A stretch of DNA of 56,303 nucleotides, from contig CANRJJ010000005.1 of NCBI GenBank assembly GCA_947630895.1, forward strand, positions 1 to 56,303, given 5' to 3'. The position numbers and the translations under genes are program-made. Below the pieces are notes generated by a model. The model did not search any database. It had not been told where the DNA came from and worked only from the letters and a program-made list of their open reading frames with translations. Below are positions 1 through 8,018 of the stretch, in pieces (within the stretch, counting starts at the first letter, position 1; each line of letters begins with the position of its first letter). Origin of the DNA: an uncultured Wohlfahrtiimonas sp. GTDB lineage: Bacteria > Pseudomonadota > Gammaproteobacteria > Cardiobacteriales > Wohlfahrtiimonadaceae.

Positions 1-1028
1 TTTTCAGCTTCAGCACCAAATGCTTGCTGTGCAATTTTCATGAATTGCTCTGCTTGCTCTTGATCTTTAGGTTGTGGGAAGTTTGATTGCTTAGCCATTG
101 CTTGGATTTCGCCCATTACTAAAGCTTCTGGAACTTCAACTGGGTTAGCTGTTGACAACGCATCCATTACATTGTTTTTCAATTGGTTATTCAAAACATT
201 TTTCAATTCACGAACCATGTTTTTTTCTAACTCTTCACGTAATTTATCTACGTTACCATCAGCAATACCGAATGATTTTGCAAACTCTTCGTTCAATTCT
301 GGTAATACAGGAGATTCTACAGTGTGAACAGTTACGTCAAACTCAGCAGGTTTACCTTTCAAGCCAGCAGCATGATAATCTTCTGGGAAAGTTACTGAAA
401 TAGTGCGAGTTTCACCAGCTTTAGCACCGATCAAAGCAGTTTCAAAACCAGGGATCATTGAGTTAGCACCGATAACGATAGCAACATCAGCACCTTTACC
501 ACCTTCAAACTCTTCACCATCAACACGGCCAACAAAATCTACAGTCAATTTGTCGCTGTTTTCAGCTGCACGATCTTCTTTAGTCCAAGTTGCTTGTTGC
601 TTACGCAATGTATCTAACATTGTGTCAACATCAGAAGCATCTACAGTTGAAGTTGTTTTAGTAATTTCTAAAGCAGTTAAATCATTTAACTTAACTTCAG
701 GCATTACTTCGAACTCAACATTAAATTGATAATCGCCTGCAGTTTCAGAAGGAACGATCATTGGATAACCCGCTGGGTTGATATCTGTATCTTTAATTAC
801 CGCTCTAAAAGCTTCATTAATTTTATCGTTGATAATTTCATTTTCGATCTCAGCACCGTGCATTTTCTCAACAACTTTAGTCGGTACTTTACCTGGACGG
901 AAACCATCCAAACGAATGCGTTTAGCAACTTCTTTTAAACGCTTATCTTTTTCCAATGAAATCTCAACTGCATCTAATGCAATTTGTACGCGACGTTTTA
1001 AACCTTCTAATACTTCAACTGCTGACAT
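1..1028 (-). CDS. tig: Trigger factor, ribosome-associated chaperone and prolyl isomerase (3' end outside window)
   Basis: Trigger factor binds the ribosome exit tunnel and holds nascent cytosolic proteins. The first about 342 codons are present; the C-terminal chaperone arms continue past the left edge. The ribosome-binding signature GFRPGKVP is at residues 42-49. The N-terminal tail domain is followed by the FKBP-like PPIase domain near residues 150-240, recognisable by DFVGRVDGEEFEGG and MIPGFE. The ATG at 1028 has AGGTG about 9 bases upstream. The gene lies only about 22 bases beyond the tRNA-Leu terminator and no good separate promoter is visible in that gap, so it may depend on read-through or on a promoter overlapping the tRNA gene. 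folD, tRNA and tig are also neighbours in pseudomonads, where clpP follows. Confidence 0.95.
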   Translation of the reverse strand, partial: MSAVEVLEGLKRRVQIALDAVEISLEKDKRLKEVAKRIRLDGFRPGKVPTKVVEKMHGAEIENEIINDKINEAFRAVIKDTDINPAGYPMIVPSETAGDYQFNVEFEVMPEVKLNDLTALEITKTTSTVDASDVDTMLDTLRKQQATWTKEDRAAENSDKLTVDFVGRVDGEEFEGGKGADVAIVIGANSMIPGFETALIGAKAGETRTISVTFPEDYHAAGLKGKPAEFDVTVHTVESPVLPELNEEFAKSFGIADGNVDKLREELEKNMVRELKNVLNNQLKNNVMDALSTANPVEVPEALVMGEIQAMAKQSNFPQPKDQEQAEQFMKIAQQAFGAEAE

Positions 1029-1050
1029 AATTTGAGCACCTAATTTTAAT

Positions 1051-1086
1051 ATAAATAAAAAAAAAGGTGCGTATAAACGCACCTTT
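1051..1086 (-). terminator. Rho-independent terminator after tRNA-Leu
   Basis: A 9-bp perfect stem (1063-1071 with 1078-1086) and a 6-base loop are followed, on the minus strand, by a run of nine T and further AT-rich sequence (1050-1062). It lies between the tRNA 3' end and tig. Confidence 0.85.
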
Positions 1087-1092
1087 ATCACT

Positions 1093-1175
1093 TGGTGCGA
1101 GAGGAGAGACTCGAACTCTCACGGTCGCCCGCTGGAACCTAAATCCAGTGCGTCTACCAATTTCGCCACTCTCGC
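1093..1175 (-). tRNA. tRNA-Leu, anticodon UAG
   Basis: Read on the minus strand, the 7-bp acceptor stem GCGAGAG/CTCTCGC is followed by discriminator A and an encoded CCA (1093-1095). The anticodon arm is CTGGA-TTTAGGT-TCCAG, which places TAG in the anticodon position. The D-arm contains GGTAGACGC, the T-arm contains GTTCGAGTC, and the extra arm is a leucine-type long variable loop. The length of 83 bases including CCA fits a class II tRNA. UAG reads CUN leucine codons, mainly CUA and CUG. Confidence 0.97.
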
Positions 1176-1187
1176 AATGAGAAGAGA

Positions 1188-1215
1188 ATTATACGCCCTT
1201 CTTACCTCTTGTCAA
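1188..1215 (-). promoter_or_regulatory. Sigma-70 promoter of tRNA-Leu
   Basis: On the minus strand a perfect -35 TTGACA (1210-1215) and a perfect -10 TATAAT (1188-1193) are separated by 16 bases. The mature tRNA begins about 12 bases after the -10. This is the best consensus promoter in the window, as expected for a stable RNA gene. Confidence 0.88.
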
Positions 1216-1250
1216 TATCACAATTAAATAGTGATTAACTTTTAATCAAA

Positions 1251-2123
1251 TTAATTGTTTGGATCCGCAATACCATGTTGCATGCACGTTGCAGACAATG
1301 TATTTCTTAACAAACAAGCAATCGTCATCGGACCAACACCACCTGGAACAGGCGTAATAAATTCAGCTTTTGGTGCAACTTCATCATAATCCACATCGCC
1401 CACTAAGCGATTTTTGCCGTTTTCTTCAATGCGATTAATACCCACATCAATCACTGTCGCGCCTTCTTTCACCCAATCTGCTTTAATCAAACGAGGTTGA
1501 CCAACTGCTGCAACAATAATATCTGCTTCACGACAAACTGAAGGTAAATCAACAGTTCTTGAGTGTGCAATTGTTACAGTACAGCTTTCTTTTAACAACA
1601 ATTGCAACATTGGTTTGCCAACAATATTAGAACGCCCAACAATCACTGCTCTTTTACCACTTAAGCTACCCAATTTATCTTTTAGCAACAACAATGAACC
1701 TAAAGGCGTACATGGCACTAAAGATGCTTCACCAATTGATAAACGACCAACATTCACAGGATGGAAACCATCAACATCTTTTTCAGGCAAAATTGCTTGT
1801 AAAACCGTTTGCTCGTGAATATGTTTCGGTAAAGGTAATTGCACCAAAATACCGTGAACAGAAGCATCATTATTCAACTCTTGAATTAAAGCCAACAACT
1901 CTTCTTGCGTTGTTTCTGCATCTTTTTTGATCGTGACAGAATTCATGCCACACTCTTCTGCAAATTTTTGCTTATTGCGCACATACACTTGGCTAGCAGG
2001 ATCTTCACCCACTAATACAACTGTTAAACCTGGTGTAATACCATGCTCTTGTTTTAATACAGCGATTTGCTCTGCTAATTTTGCACGTAAACCTTCTGCA
2101 AATAATTTTCCATCAATGATCAT
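1251..2123 (-). CDS. folD: Bifunctional methylenetetrahydrofolate dehydrogenase/cyclohydrolase FolD
   Basis: FolD interconverts 5,10-methylene-THF and 10-formyl-THF in the cytosol, using NADP, to supply one-carbon units for purines and fMet. Its 290 residues match the family length. Visible motifs are [13 protein letters not shown] with the catalytic Tyr47 and Lys51, [10 protein letters not shown], the Rossmann segment [12 protein letters not shown] and the C-terminal [11 protein letters not shown]. It is the last gene of a minus-strand run, 12 bases after rapZ. Only weak AT-rich inverted repeats follow the stop, so I do not call a terminator there. Confidence 0.97.
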   Translation of the reverse strand: MIIDGKLFAEGLRAKLAEQIAVLKQEHGITPGLTVVLVGEDPASQVYVRNKQKFAEECGMNSVTIKKDAETTQEELLALIQELNNDASVHGILVQLPLPKHIHEQTVLQAILPEKDVDGFHPVNVGRLSIGEASLVPCTPLGSLLLLKDKLGSLSGKRAVIVGRSNIVGKPMLQLLLKESCTVTIAHSRTVDLPSVCREADIIVAAVGQPRLIKADWVKEGATVIDVGINRIEENGKNRLVGDVDYDEVAPKAEFITPVPGGVGPMTIACLLRNTLSATCMQHGIADPNN

Positions 2124-2135
2124 TGTGTCCCCTAA

Positions 2136-3008
2136 CTACTTTTGAAAAGAATGTGTGATGTGTAATTCACGGTGTTTAACAATAAGTGGATATCTTTTAG
2201 CAATCACTTTTGCCAACTGCTCCACCAAATAAACTGATCGATGCTGACCACCTGTACAACCGATGGCGATCGTTAAATATGCTCGCGTACCTTGGTCGAA
2301 TTTAGGTAACCAAGTTTTAAAAAATTCTTCTAAATCTTTGAGATACTCCTGCACATCGGCTTGATTACTCAAAAATTCTGCGACAGCTTCATCTTGACCT
2401 GTTTCTGCTCGTAAAGATGGCTCCCAATGAGGATTGGTTAAACAGCGAGCATCAAAAATAAAATCGGCATTCAATGGCGTGCCATGCTTAAAACCAAAAG
2501 ACTCCAATTGCACGGAGATCATGCGCTTCTCTTGATCATGCAAGACATGCTTTTTAATATATGCACGAAGCTCATGTACACTCATCATTGAAGTATCAAT
2601 ATGTAACTGCATGTACTCTTTTAAAGGCTGTAGCAATATGCGCTCACGTTCGATTGTTTCGAGCAATGTTAAATTGGCTTTATAAAACGGATGCCTTCTT
2701 CGTGTATCTCGATAACGTTGAATAATTGCATCATTGGTAGAATCCAAATACATGCATTGAATTTTTTCAGGCATATCATTCAACAATGCAAAAACTTTCT
2801 GAGCTTCTTCTAAATCCTCAGGAAAACCTCGAGCGTCGACAACAATCGCTAATTTTTTTTGCGCTGACTCTTCTGATATCTTTTCAATGAATGAAACAAC
2901 AAAACTCAATGGCAAATTATCCACACAGAAGAAACCTTCATCTTCAAATGTATCCAATGCAATTGATTTCCCTGCACCTGAAAGACCACTAATTAAAATA
3001 ACTTGCAT
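2136..3008 (-). CDS. rapZ: RNase adapter protein / nucleotide-binding protein RapZ
   Basis: RapZ (YvcJ family) is a P-loop protein that in enterics delivers the sRNA GlmZ to RNase E and so controls glucosamine-6-phosphate synthase. The Walker A GLSGAGKS is at residues 8-15. FESFGFKHG-type and PNHP/NPHW segments and the C-terminal GCTGGQHRSV are present. I place the start at the ATG at 3008 because GAGGTG lies 6 bases before it and the resulting N-terminus matches the family. An upstream in-frame ATG at 3029 would add seven residues and overlap the previous gene. The usual rpoN-hpf-ptsN neighbours are absent; here the gene sits between a hypothetical gene and folD, so the GlmZ role cannot be inferred from context. 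Confidence 0.94.
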   Translation of the reverse strand: MQVILISGLSGAGKSIALDTFEDEGFFCVDNLPLSFVVSFIEKISEESAQKKLAIVVDARGFPEDLEEAQKVFALLNDMPEKIQCMYLDSTNDAIIQRYRDTRRRHPFYKANLTLLETIERERILLQPLKEYMQLHIDTSMMSVHELRAYIKKHVLHDQEKRMISVQLESFGFKHGTPLNADFIFDARCLTNPHWEPSLRAETGQDEAVAEFLSNQADVQEYLKDLEEFFKTWLPKFDQGTRAYLTIAIGCTGGQHRSVYLVEQLAKVIAKRYPLIVKHRELHITHSFQK

Positions 3009-3018
3009 CGCTTTCACC

Positions 3019-3561
3019 TCATTCATCAAAATTTAATGATACTTGCTTATCATTTTTCTTTTTCGTAACTCGTTTTTTCTTTGGAGCTGCTGCTTGACTG
3101 ACCTTACTTTTAGCTTTTGTTTGACTCTTCAACTCAGTTTTTACGGTAGCTTTCTTTGGCTTTTTCTCAACTGTTTTTTTAGGCTGAGTTATCGTTTCAG
3201 CTCTTGGCGCTTGCTTCTCTACTTTCACCATTTTTTGTGAAACTACTTTCTTAGTAGGCTTAGCTTTTTGTGCATTGCGTTGCTGAATACGAAGCGCTTT
3301 TACATAACTAAAGCACGCTGTCATTACTGTCAAAATAGAAATCGCACTCGCCAATTGAATTTTATATGCTTCTAAAAAATAGCTAATTTTGGCATTTTGA
3401 AATGGCAATAATGGCAACACCCACCAACACAAAGGCCATGCCAATAATGCGACACTTAGGTGTACCCACCAAGGGAAACGCAGCCATCCACCCGATAATC
3501 CATCATAATCATAATATGCCTTTGGCTGTTGTGATTGTGACAAATTCGGTGGATTAAACAT
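3019..3561 (-). CDS. Hypothetical two-helix membrane protein with lysine-rich tail
   Basis: I do not recognise this family. The 180 residues start with a short polar, aromatic-rich segment. Two probable membrane helices follow, near residues 31-52 (very rich in Trp, Leu and Pro) and 72-88. The last 90 residues are a low-complexity Lys/Ala/Val/Thr/Gln tail that ends in an acidic SLNFDE. The basic tail is probably cytoplasmic and could bind nucleic acid or phospholipid, but this is inference. AAGGAG lies 7 bases before the ATG, so translation is well supported. The gene is tightly packed between tilS (11 bases) and rapZ (10 bases) in one transcription unit. Confidence 0.8.
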   Translation of the reverse strand: MFNPPNLSQSQQPKAYYDYDGLSGGWLRFPWWVHLSVALLAWPLCWWVLPLLPFQNAKISYFLEAYKIQLASAISILTVMTACFSYVKALRIQQRNAQKAKPTKKVVSQKMVKVEKQAPRAETITQPKKTVEKKPKKATVKTELKSQTKAKSKVSQAAAPKKKRVTKKKNDKQVSLNFDE

Positions 3562-3572
3562 GCAAGCGCTCC

Positions 3573-4871
3573 TTATTCTCTTTCAATCAATTGAGGTAAA
3601 AAACCTTGTGGATGACATTTATCTTTATAAGCATGATGCAAGCCTAAATGCTCTATCCACACAATATTCTGAGTATTTTTATCTTTTAAAACCTTAATAT
3701 CTTTACGCAACCAAGGCTTCAATTTTATTTCTTGTAATAACTTTTTAACCGTTTGGGATTTATCACGCCATATAGGATGAAAATTCATTCCATCTTCACG
3801 AGTCATTAATTCCAAATTGAAAGATTCCCAAAACTCCATAACTGGGGCATTTTCTGCCATGACCAACTGATAATTACTGTTAGGTTTTTTCAAGTCATCT
3901 GTCTTTAAAAAATACAATCGATCTTCGTGCGCTCGAATCTCCCAATCTGCCATAAAAAAACAACTCTTTGATGTTGGCTTTTTATCGATAAACATCGACA
4001 AAAATTCATCGAATTGTCTTTTTTCTAACATAACATCAAATTGTTTTAACCAATAACGCAATAAATTCTTCTGTCTTAATGGCGTTAAGGTTTTTAAATG
4101 CTGTAAATTTAAAGTTTTGTCATCGCACTGCTGAGTATTATTTTCATAATCTTGTTCTGCAATTTCAGCCAATAGCAAATCACTTTCTTGAATCAATTGT
4201 GCACTTCTTGCAAATGTTTGTTCATAATGCGGAAAATATTCTGCAATTTTTGGGAAAATCGCATTACGAATCTGATTTCTAGCTTCTTCTGTGCTGTGAT
4301 TTGTGTAGTCTTCCATCCATGGAATATTCATCATTCTTCCAGCTTCATACAATGATGCTTTGGAAATAGATAAAAATGGACGGCACACTGATAATTCATG
4401 ATCACCAAACTTTAATTGTGTCACATCTCGCATTCCACCCAAACCTAATGTACCCGACCCTCTTAAAAGTCGATACATCACAGTTTCAGCTTGATCTGAA
4501 CGATGGTGAGCCACCACTAAGACAGAGTTTTTAACCATTGTTTCAGCAAATTTTATGTAACGTGCTTCACGACCACAAGCCTCAGCACCTTTTTCATCAA
4601 TATCGATCAATACATCATAATTAATGAAATCAAAGCCATAACGCTCAGCACTATTTTTTGCAAAATCTGCCCAAATAAAGGAATCTTCACCATGCCATTG
4701 ATGATTAACATGAATCGCTGTAACGGGTGGTAATTGATCTTTGTATGTATGCAACCAATTCAATAACATATTTGAATCTATACCTGCACTTAGGCCGATA
4801 TATAAACGATCATACTTATTTAAGAGCTCTGAATATTGAGCGAAAATTGTTTCGTACCAACTGGGAATCAT
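3573..4871 (-). CDS. tilS: tRNA(Ile)-lysidine synthase TilS
   Basis: TilS uses ATP and lysine to modify C34 of the tRNA-Ile CAU anticodon to lysidine, so that it reads AUA codons and accepts isoleucine. The N-terminal PP-loop ATPase domain carries the P-loop SAGIDS at residues 28-33. Most homologues have SGGxDS, so Gly-to-Ala at the second position is a small deviation. HVNHQWHGED and HHRSDQAETV followed by LRGSGTLGLGGM are typical. The 432 residues fit the long gammaproteobacterial form with a C-terminal tRNA-binding domain. Its ATG overlaps the tamA stop by 4 bases (ATGA), which indicates translational coupling. Confidence 0.95.
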   Translation of the reverse strand: MIPSWYETIFAQYSELLNKYDRLYIGLSAGIDSNMLLNWLHTYKDQLPPVTAIHVNHQWHGEDSFIWADFAKNSAERYGFDFINYDVLIDIDEKGAEACGREARYIKFAETMVKNSVLVVAHHRSDQAETVMYRLLRGSGTLGLGGMRDVTQLKFGDHELSVCRPFLSISKASLYEAGRMMNIPWMEDYTNHSTEEARNQIRNAIFPKIAEYFPHYEQTFARSAQLIQESDLLLAEIAEQDYENNTQQCDDKTLNLQHLKTLTPLRQKNLLRYWLKQFDVMLEKRQFDEFLSMFIDKKPTSKSCFFMADWEIRAHEDRLYFLKTDDLKKPNSNYQLVMAENAPVMEFWESFNLELMTREDGMNFHPIWRDKSQTVKKLLQEIKLKPWLRKDIKVLKDKNTQNIVWIEHLGLHHAYKDKCHPQGFLPQLIERE

Positions 4872-6631
4872 AAATTTGCACCAATATTTAAGTGAAAACG
4901 AACGGTATCACCATAATCTCGATTAAAGCCATGCGCCACATCAAACTTGATCACACCAATTTGTGAAAACCAACGAACACCAACACCTGCACCAAACTTC
5001 CAATTAGGCTTTCCACTATTAAAGGCATCACCCGCATCAACAAACGCAACACCTGCCCACTCTTTGGTAAAACGGCGTTCATATTCAAAACTGGCAACCA
5101 CTAAACGCTTCCCACCATATATCTCATCACTGCGATAACCTCGTTCACCAATACCATTGTAACGATAGCCTCGCACAGAGTTATCACCACCTGTTTGGAA
5201 CAAGAGTGCAGGTGTTAAATTATAAATGTCATGAGTCGGTATAAATGTATTACCAATCTGACCTTTTAAAATAATTCGATCATCTTTGATAAAAGGAATC
5301 ACAACTGTTCCTTCTGCTTTCACTTGGACAAAGTTTAAATCAGACCCCATATGCTTGGCTGCACCTCTGACCATCACCGATCCTTTTAAGAGCCACTCAT
5401 TAAATATTGGATTCGGAATACTCTGCCAAGTGTATGTTGCCGTAGGTACGATCAATTTAGTACGCATTCTATTGCCATCAGGCTGCCTAAATTTATCATC
5501 ACGATAATTCAAAGAGTAAACTTGCTTAAAGCCATCTTTCTGATAAGTACTAGCGGCACCTACTACAGTGGATGTGTAATCTCGATATTTAGTATCTTCA
5601 TAATCATAGCGAATATAAAAATCATAAAAGCTCGTTGCTGGTCTTTTACCTGGAACAGTATAAGTAATGACGCCACGTCTTTGTTTTTGAGCCAATAACA
5701 AATCAATATTTAACTTATGCCCCATTTTATTGAGATAGCGCCAGTTCCCAACGCCTGATAATCTTGCACCAATATCCGTGCTGTAACCAATACCTGCGCT
5801 AAACACTCTTTTTTTCTTAGGGGAAACTGTAATATCCAGTGGAACACTTTTGTTTTTATGATCAATCGTCGGTGCAATAATCACTTCTTCAAAATAGTTA
5901 GATGCATCTAGATCTTGTTGCAATGCCAAAGTTCTCGTATCTGAAAACTCAGTTTCTTCATTAATGTTTAAATATCGACGCAACAATTCTTCAGAAAAAT
6001 AATCACTATGGAAAGTCACCTCACCAAAATGATAACGATCACCTGTATCCATTGATAAATGCACTAAGCTTTTATAAGTATCCAAGTTAACAATAATTTC
6101 ATGCATTGGAAAAGTGACATCAAAATACCCCAAAGAGAGCGCTCTATTATATAGAGTCGTTTTCATTTTTTCGTAGCTGACTTGATTCAAAGGGGACTCT
6201 AATCTTAAATCACTTTCTCTAATGATCGTTTTAAAAATTCTTTTACGGCTACCTTCGCCTTCTATTTCAAAAATTAAATCATTAATTTTAATAGGATCTT
6301 CAGGATTGATTTTATATGTCGCAACCCAAGTTTCACCTTCTTTTTTAAGATCTGTCTGAATTTCAGGTCGATAAAACCCATAAGGCTCAAGCGCCATTCT
6401 GATTTCATCAGGGGCTTGTTCGTTTAGCCATTCAACTCTCAATGGTGGTGGCGCTTCTCGATTTTGATACTCATAAATACTAAGCGCATTCTGAACATTC
6501 GTCAAAGCTGCCTTATGCTCCTCTAAACCTTCAATTTTAATTGTCAGTTTATCTGCATACGCGAAGCTAGATATTAGTAAAAATGTCAAACAGTGAGCGT
6601 AAAATTTCATCCTAACCATATTCGGTATCAT
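4868..6631 (-). CDS. tamA: Outer-membrane translocation and assembly module protein TamA
   Basis: TamA is an Omp85-family outer-membrane protein that helps insert autotransporters and other barrel proteins. It normally works with the periplasm-spanning TamB. An N-terminal signal peptide ends near AYA-D (about residue 26). POTRA-like repeats follow to about residue 260, and a C-terminal 16-strand barrel carries the lid-loop motif VRGYRYNGIGERGY and ends in aromatic-rich strands. The 587 residues match the family. ATG codons at residues 1, 6 and 8 are possible starts; none has a strong ribosome binding site. tamB, the usual downstream partner, is not here: tilS follows directly. Confidence 0.9.
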   Translation of the reverse strand: MIPNMVRMKFYAHCLTFLLISSFAYADKLTIKIEGLEEHKAALTNVQNALSIYEYQNREAPPPLRVEWLNEQAPDEIRMALEPYGFYRPEIQTDLKKEGETWVATYKINPEDPIKINDLIFEIEGEGSRKRIFKTIIRESDLRLESPLNQVSYEKMKTTLYNRALSLGYFDVTFPMHEIIVNLDTYKSLVHLSMDTGDRYHFGEVTFHSDYFSEELLRRYLNINEETEFSDTRTLALQQDLDASNYFEEVIIAPTIDHKNKSVPLDITVSPKKKRVFSAGIGYSTDIGARLSGVGNWRYLNKMGHKLNIDLLLAQKQRRGVITYTVPGKRPATSFYDFYIRYDYEDTKYRDYTSTVVGAASTYQKDGFKQVYSLNYRDDKFRQPDGNRMRTKLIVPTATYTWQSIPNPIFNEWLLKGSVMVRGAAKHMGSDLNFVQVKAEGTVVIPFIKDDRIILKGQIGNTFIPTHDIYNLTPALLFQTGGDNSVRGYRYNGIGERGYRSDEIYGGKRLVVASFEYERRFTKEWAGVAFVDAGDAFNSGKPNWKFGAGVGVRWFSQIGVIKFDVAHGFNRDYGDTVRFHLNIGANL

Positions 6632-6643
6632 TAAAGAGCTGTA

Positions 6644-6678
6644 ATTATAACAAAGTCATGACGTTTATTTGTTATAAT
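6644..6678. promoter_or_regulatory. Divergent -10 elements between tamA and the ABC ATPase gene
   Basis: TATAAT occurs on the plus strand at 6673-6678, reading toward the ABC ATPase gene, and on the minus strand at 6644-6649, reading toward tamA. Neither has a convincing TTGACA-like -35 at 16-18 bases. The 82-base intergenic space is divergent, so promoters are required here, but the exact assignment is tentative. Confidence 0.4.
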
Positions 6679-6713
6679 CACGAATTAATTTTATAGCATA
6701 GATTTTAGGTATT

Positions 6714-7490
6714 ATGAGTCAAAAGAGCGATGCACTTGTACTAGAAGTACAAGATCTACATAAGTCATTTGGTGATTTAGAAATTTTAAAGGGAATTTCT
6801 CTATCCTTATATAAGGGTGAGGTTATTTCTCTTTTGGGCTCGTCTGGCTCGGGTAAAAGTACTTTTTTACGTTGTTTAAATCTTTTAGAAACACCTGACT
6901 CTGGAACAATCACTCTAAATTCAGAGCAGTTATTACTTAAAAAAGGACCTAAAGGATTAGTCGCTCAAAACCCAAAACAATTGCAAAAATACCGCAGCAA
7001 AGTTGGCATGGTATTTCAAAGCTTTAATCTTTGGGCACACATGACAGTATTAGAAAATATTATTGAAGCACCGATTCATGTTTTAGGTATCACTAAAAAA
7101 GAAGCCATTGCCAATGCTGAGCAACTATTAGATAAAGTTGGTTTATTACATAAAAAAGATGCTTTCCCAAATAGCTTATCAGGAGGACAACAACAACGCG
7201 TTGCCATCGCAAGAACATTAGCTATGAATCCTGATGTCATTTTATTTGATGAGCCTACTTCAGCATTAGACCCTGAATTGGTTCAGGAAGTGTTAAAAGT
7301 TATTCAAGATTTAGCAAAAGAAGGCATGACTATGATCATAGTGACTCATGAAATGGATTTTGCTAGAAATGTGTCTGACAACATATTATTCTTTCACCAA
7401 GGCATCATTGAAGAAAGCGGTGCACCAGAAGAAATTTTTAACAACCCTAAATCGGAGCGTTTTCGCCAATTCATTAATCACCTAAATTAA
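6714..7490 (+). CDS. HisP/ArtP-type polar amino acid ABC transporter ATPase (orphan)
   Basis: This is the ATP-hydrolysing subunit of a basic or polar amino acid importer. The 258 residues contain Walker A GSSGSGKST (42-50), a Q-loop in MVFQSFNLWAHMTVLENI, the signature LSGGQQQR (155-162), Walker B VILFDEP (175-181) and the H-loop in VTHEM. The segment FNLWAHMTVLENIIEAPIHV closely follows histidine and lysine/arginine/ornithine HisP proteins. No permease or periplasmic binding protein gene is adjacent; the next gene, 32 bases on, is a pilin. The ATPase must therefore pair with membrane subunits encoded elsewhere or serve several permeases. Substrate is not determined. Confidence 0.88.
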   Translation: MSQKSDALVLEVQDLHKSFGDLEILKGISLSLYKGEVISLLGSSGSGKSTFLRCLNLLETPDSGTITLNSEQLLLKKGPKGLVAQNPKQLQKYRSKVGMVFQSFNLWAHMTVLENIIEAPIHVLGITKKEAIANAEQLLDKVGLLHKKDAFPNSLSGGQQQRVAIARTLAMNPDVILFDEPTSALDPELVQEVLKVIQDLAKEGMTMIIVTHEMDFARNVSDNILFFHQGIIEESGAPEEIFNNPKSERFRQFINHLN

Positions 7491-7522
7491 CATTGATCCA
7501 TAAAAACTTATAAGGAAAGATC

Positions 7523-7936
7523 ATGATAAATAACAACAAAGGTTTTACTCTTTTAGAGCTAATGATAGTGGTTGCAATCATAGGTATCATATCTATGTTT
7601 GCTTACCCTAGTTATCAAAACTCACAGCGCAAGGCAAGAATCTCTGAAGGTATTGCTGGTTTGGTTGCAGCTCAATCTCAAATTGAAAAATATCGTTTAA
7701 ATAATCGAGTTCCGTATAAAGACATCACGCTAGCTAAAGCCAATATTTCTAATAAAATTCAATACTCTGGCAAAGACATTTATACACTTACCTATACGCC
7801 AGATGAAAAAACACCTACAAATAGATATACGCTAAAAGCAACTAAAACGGGTACATGGTTACCTGCCAATGATGAATGTGTTACACTCACAATCGTTGGC
7901 TTAAATAGTATGCAGCCTGCAAAATGTCAAAAATAA
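7523..7936 (+). CDS. Type IV pilin (PilE-type, probably minor pilin)
   Basis: The class III signal MINNNKG/FTLLELMIVVAIIGI places prepilin peptidase cleavage after Gly7, with the conserved Glu at mature position 5 (residue 12). The N-terminal hydrophobic helix spans about residues 8-30. The globular part is short, and Cys119 and Cys135 could form the C-terminal D-region disulfide. At 137 residues it resembles PilE-like minor pilins or ComP, but the major subunit role cannot be excluded. AAGGAAAG is placed well before the ATG. It lies 32 bases after the ABC ATPase gene and away from the pilMNOPQ operon at 20-25 kb. Confidence 0.88.
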   Translation: MINNNKGFTLLELMIVVAIIGIISMFAYPSYQNSQRKARISEGIAGLVAAQSQIEKYRLNNRVPYKDITLAKANISNKIQYSGKDIYTLTYTPDEKTPTNRYTLKATKTGTWLPANDECVTLTIVGLNSMQPAKCQK

Positions 7937-7959
7937 CCGCGAGAATCTAATTGCATAAT

Positions 7960-7988
7960 TTTATGATTATGGATTTATTTGCTACAAT
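7960..7988 (+). promoter_or_regulatory. Candidate dnaA promoter
   Basis: TTTATG (7960-7965) and TACAAT (7983-7988) are 17 bases apart, about 30 bases before the dnaA ATG. The 82-base pilin-dnaA gap contains no TTATCCACA-type DnaA box, so autoregulation by DnaA is not obvious and there is no room for an origin. Confidence 0.4.
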
Positions 7989-8018
7989 ATCGCCCCGTCA
8001 TTGGTCTAGAATATTAAC

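Noticed and set aside
1-1028. Plus-strand open frames across the left end
   Set aside because: The minus strand encodes trigger factor throughout this stretch; the plus-strand frames are antisense shadows without homology or ribosome binding sites.
2917-2925. TTATCCACA, a perfect DnaA box
   Set aside because: A single copy inside the rapZ coding sequence with no cluster, no AT-rich unwinding region and no link to dnaA; a chance match is most likely.
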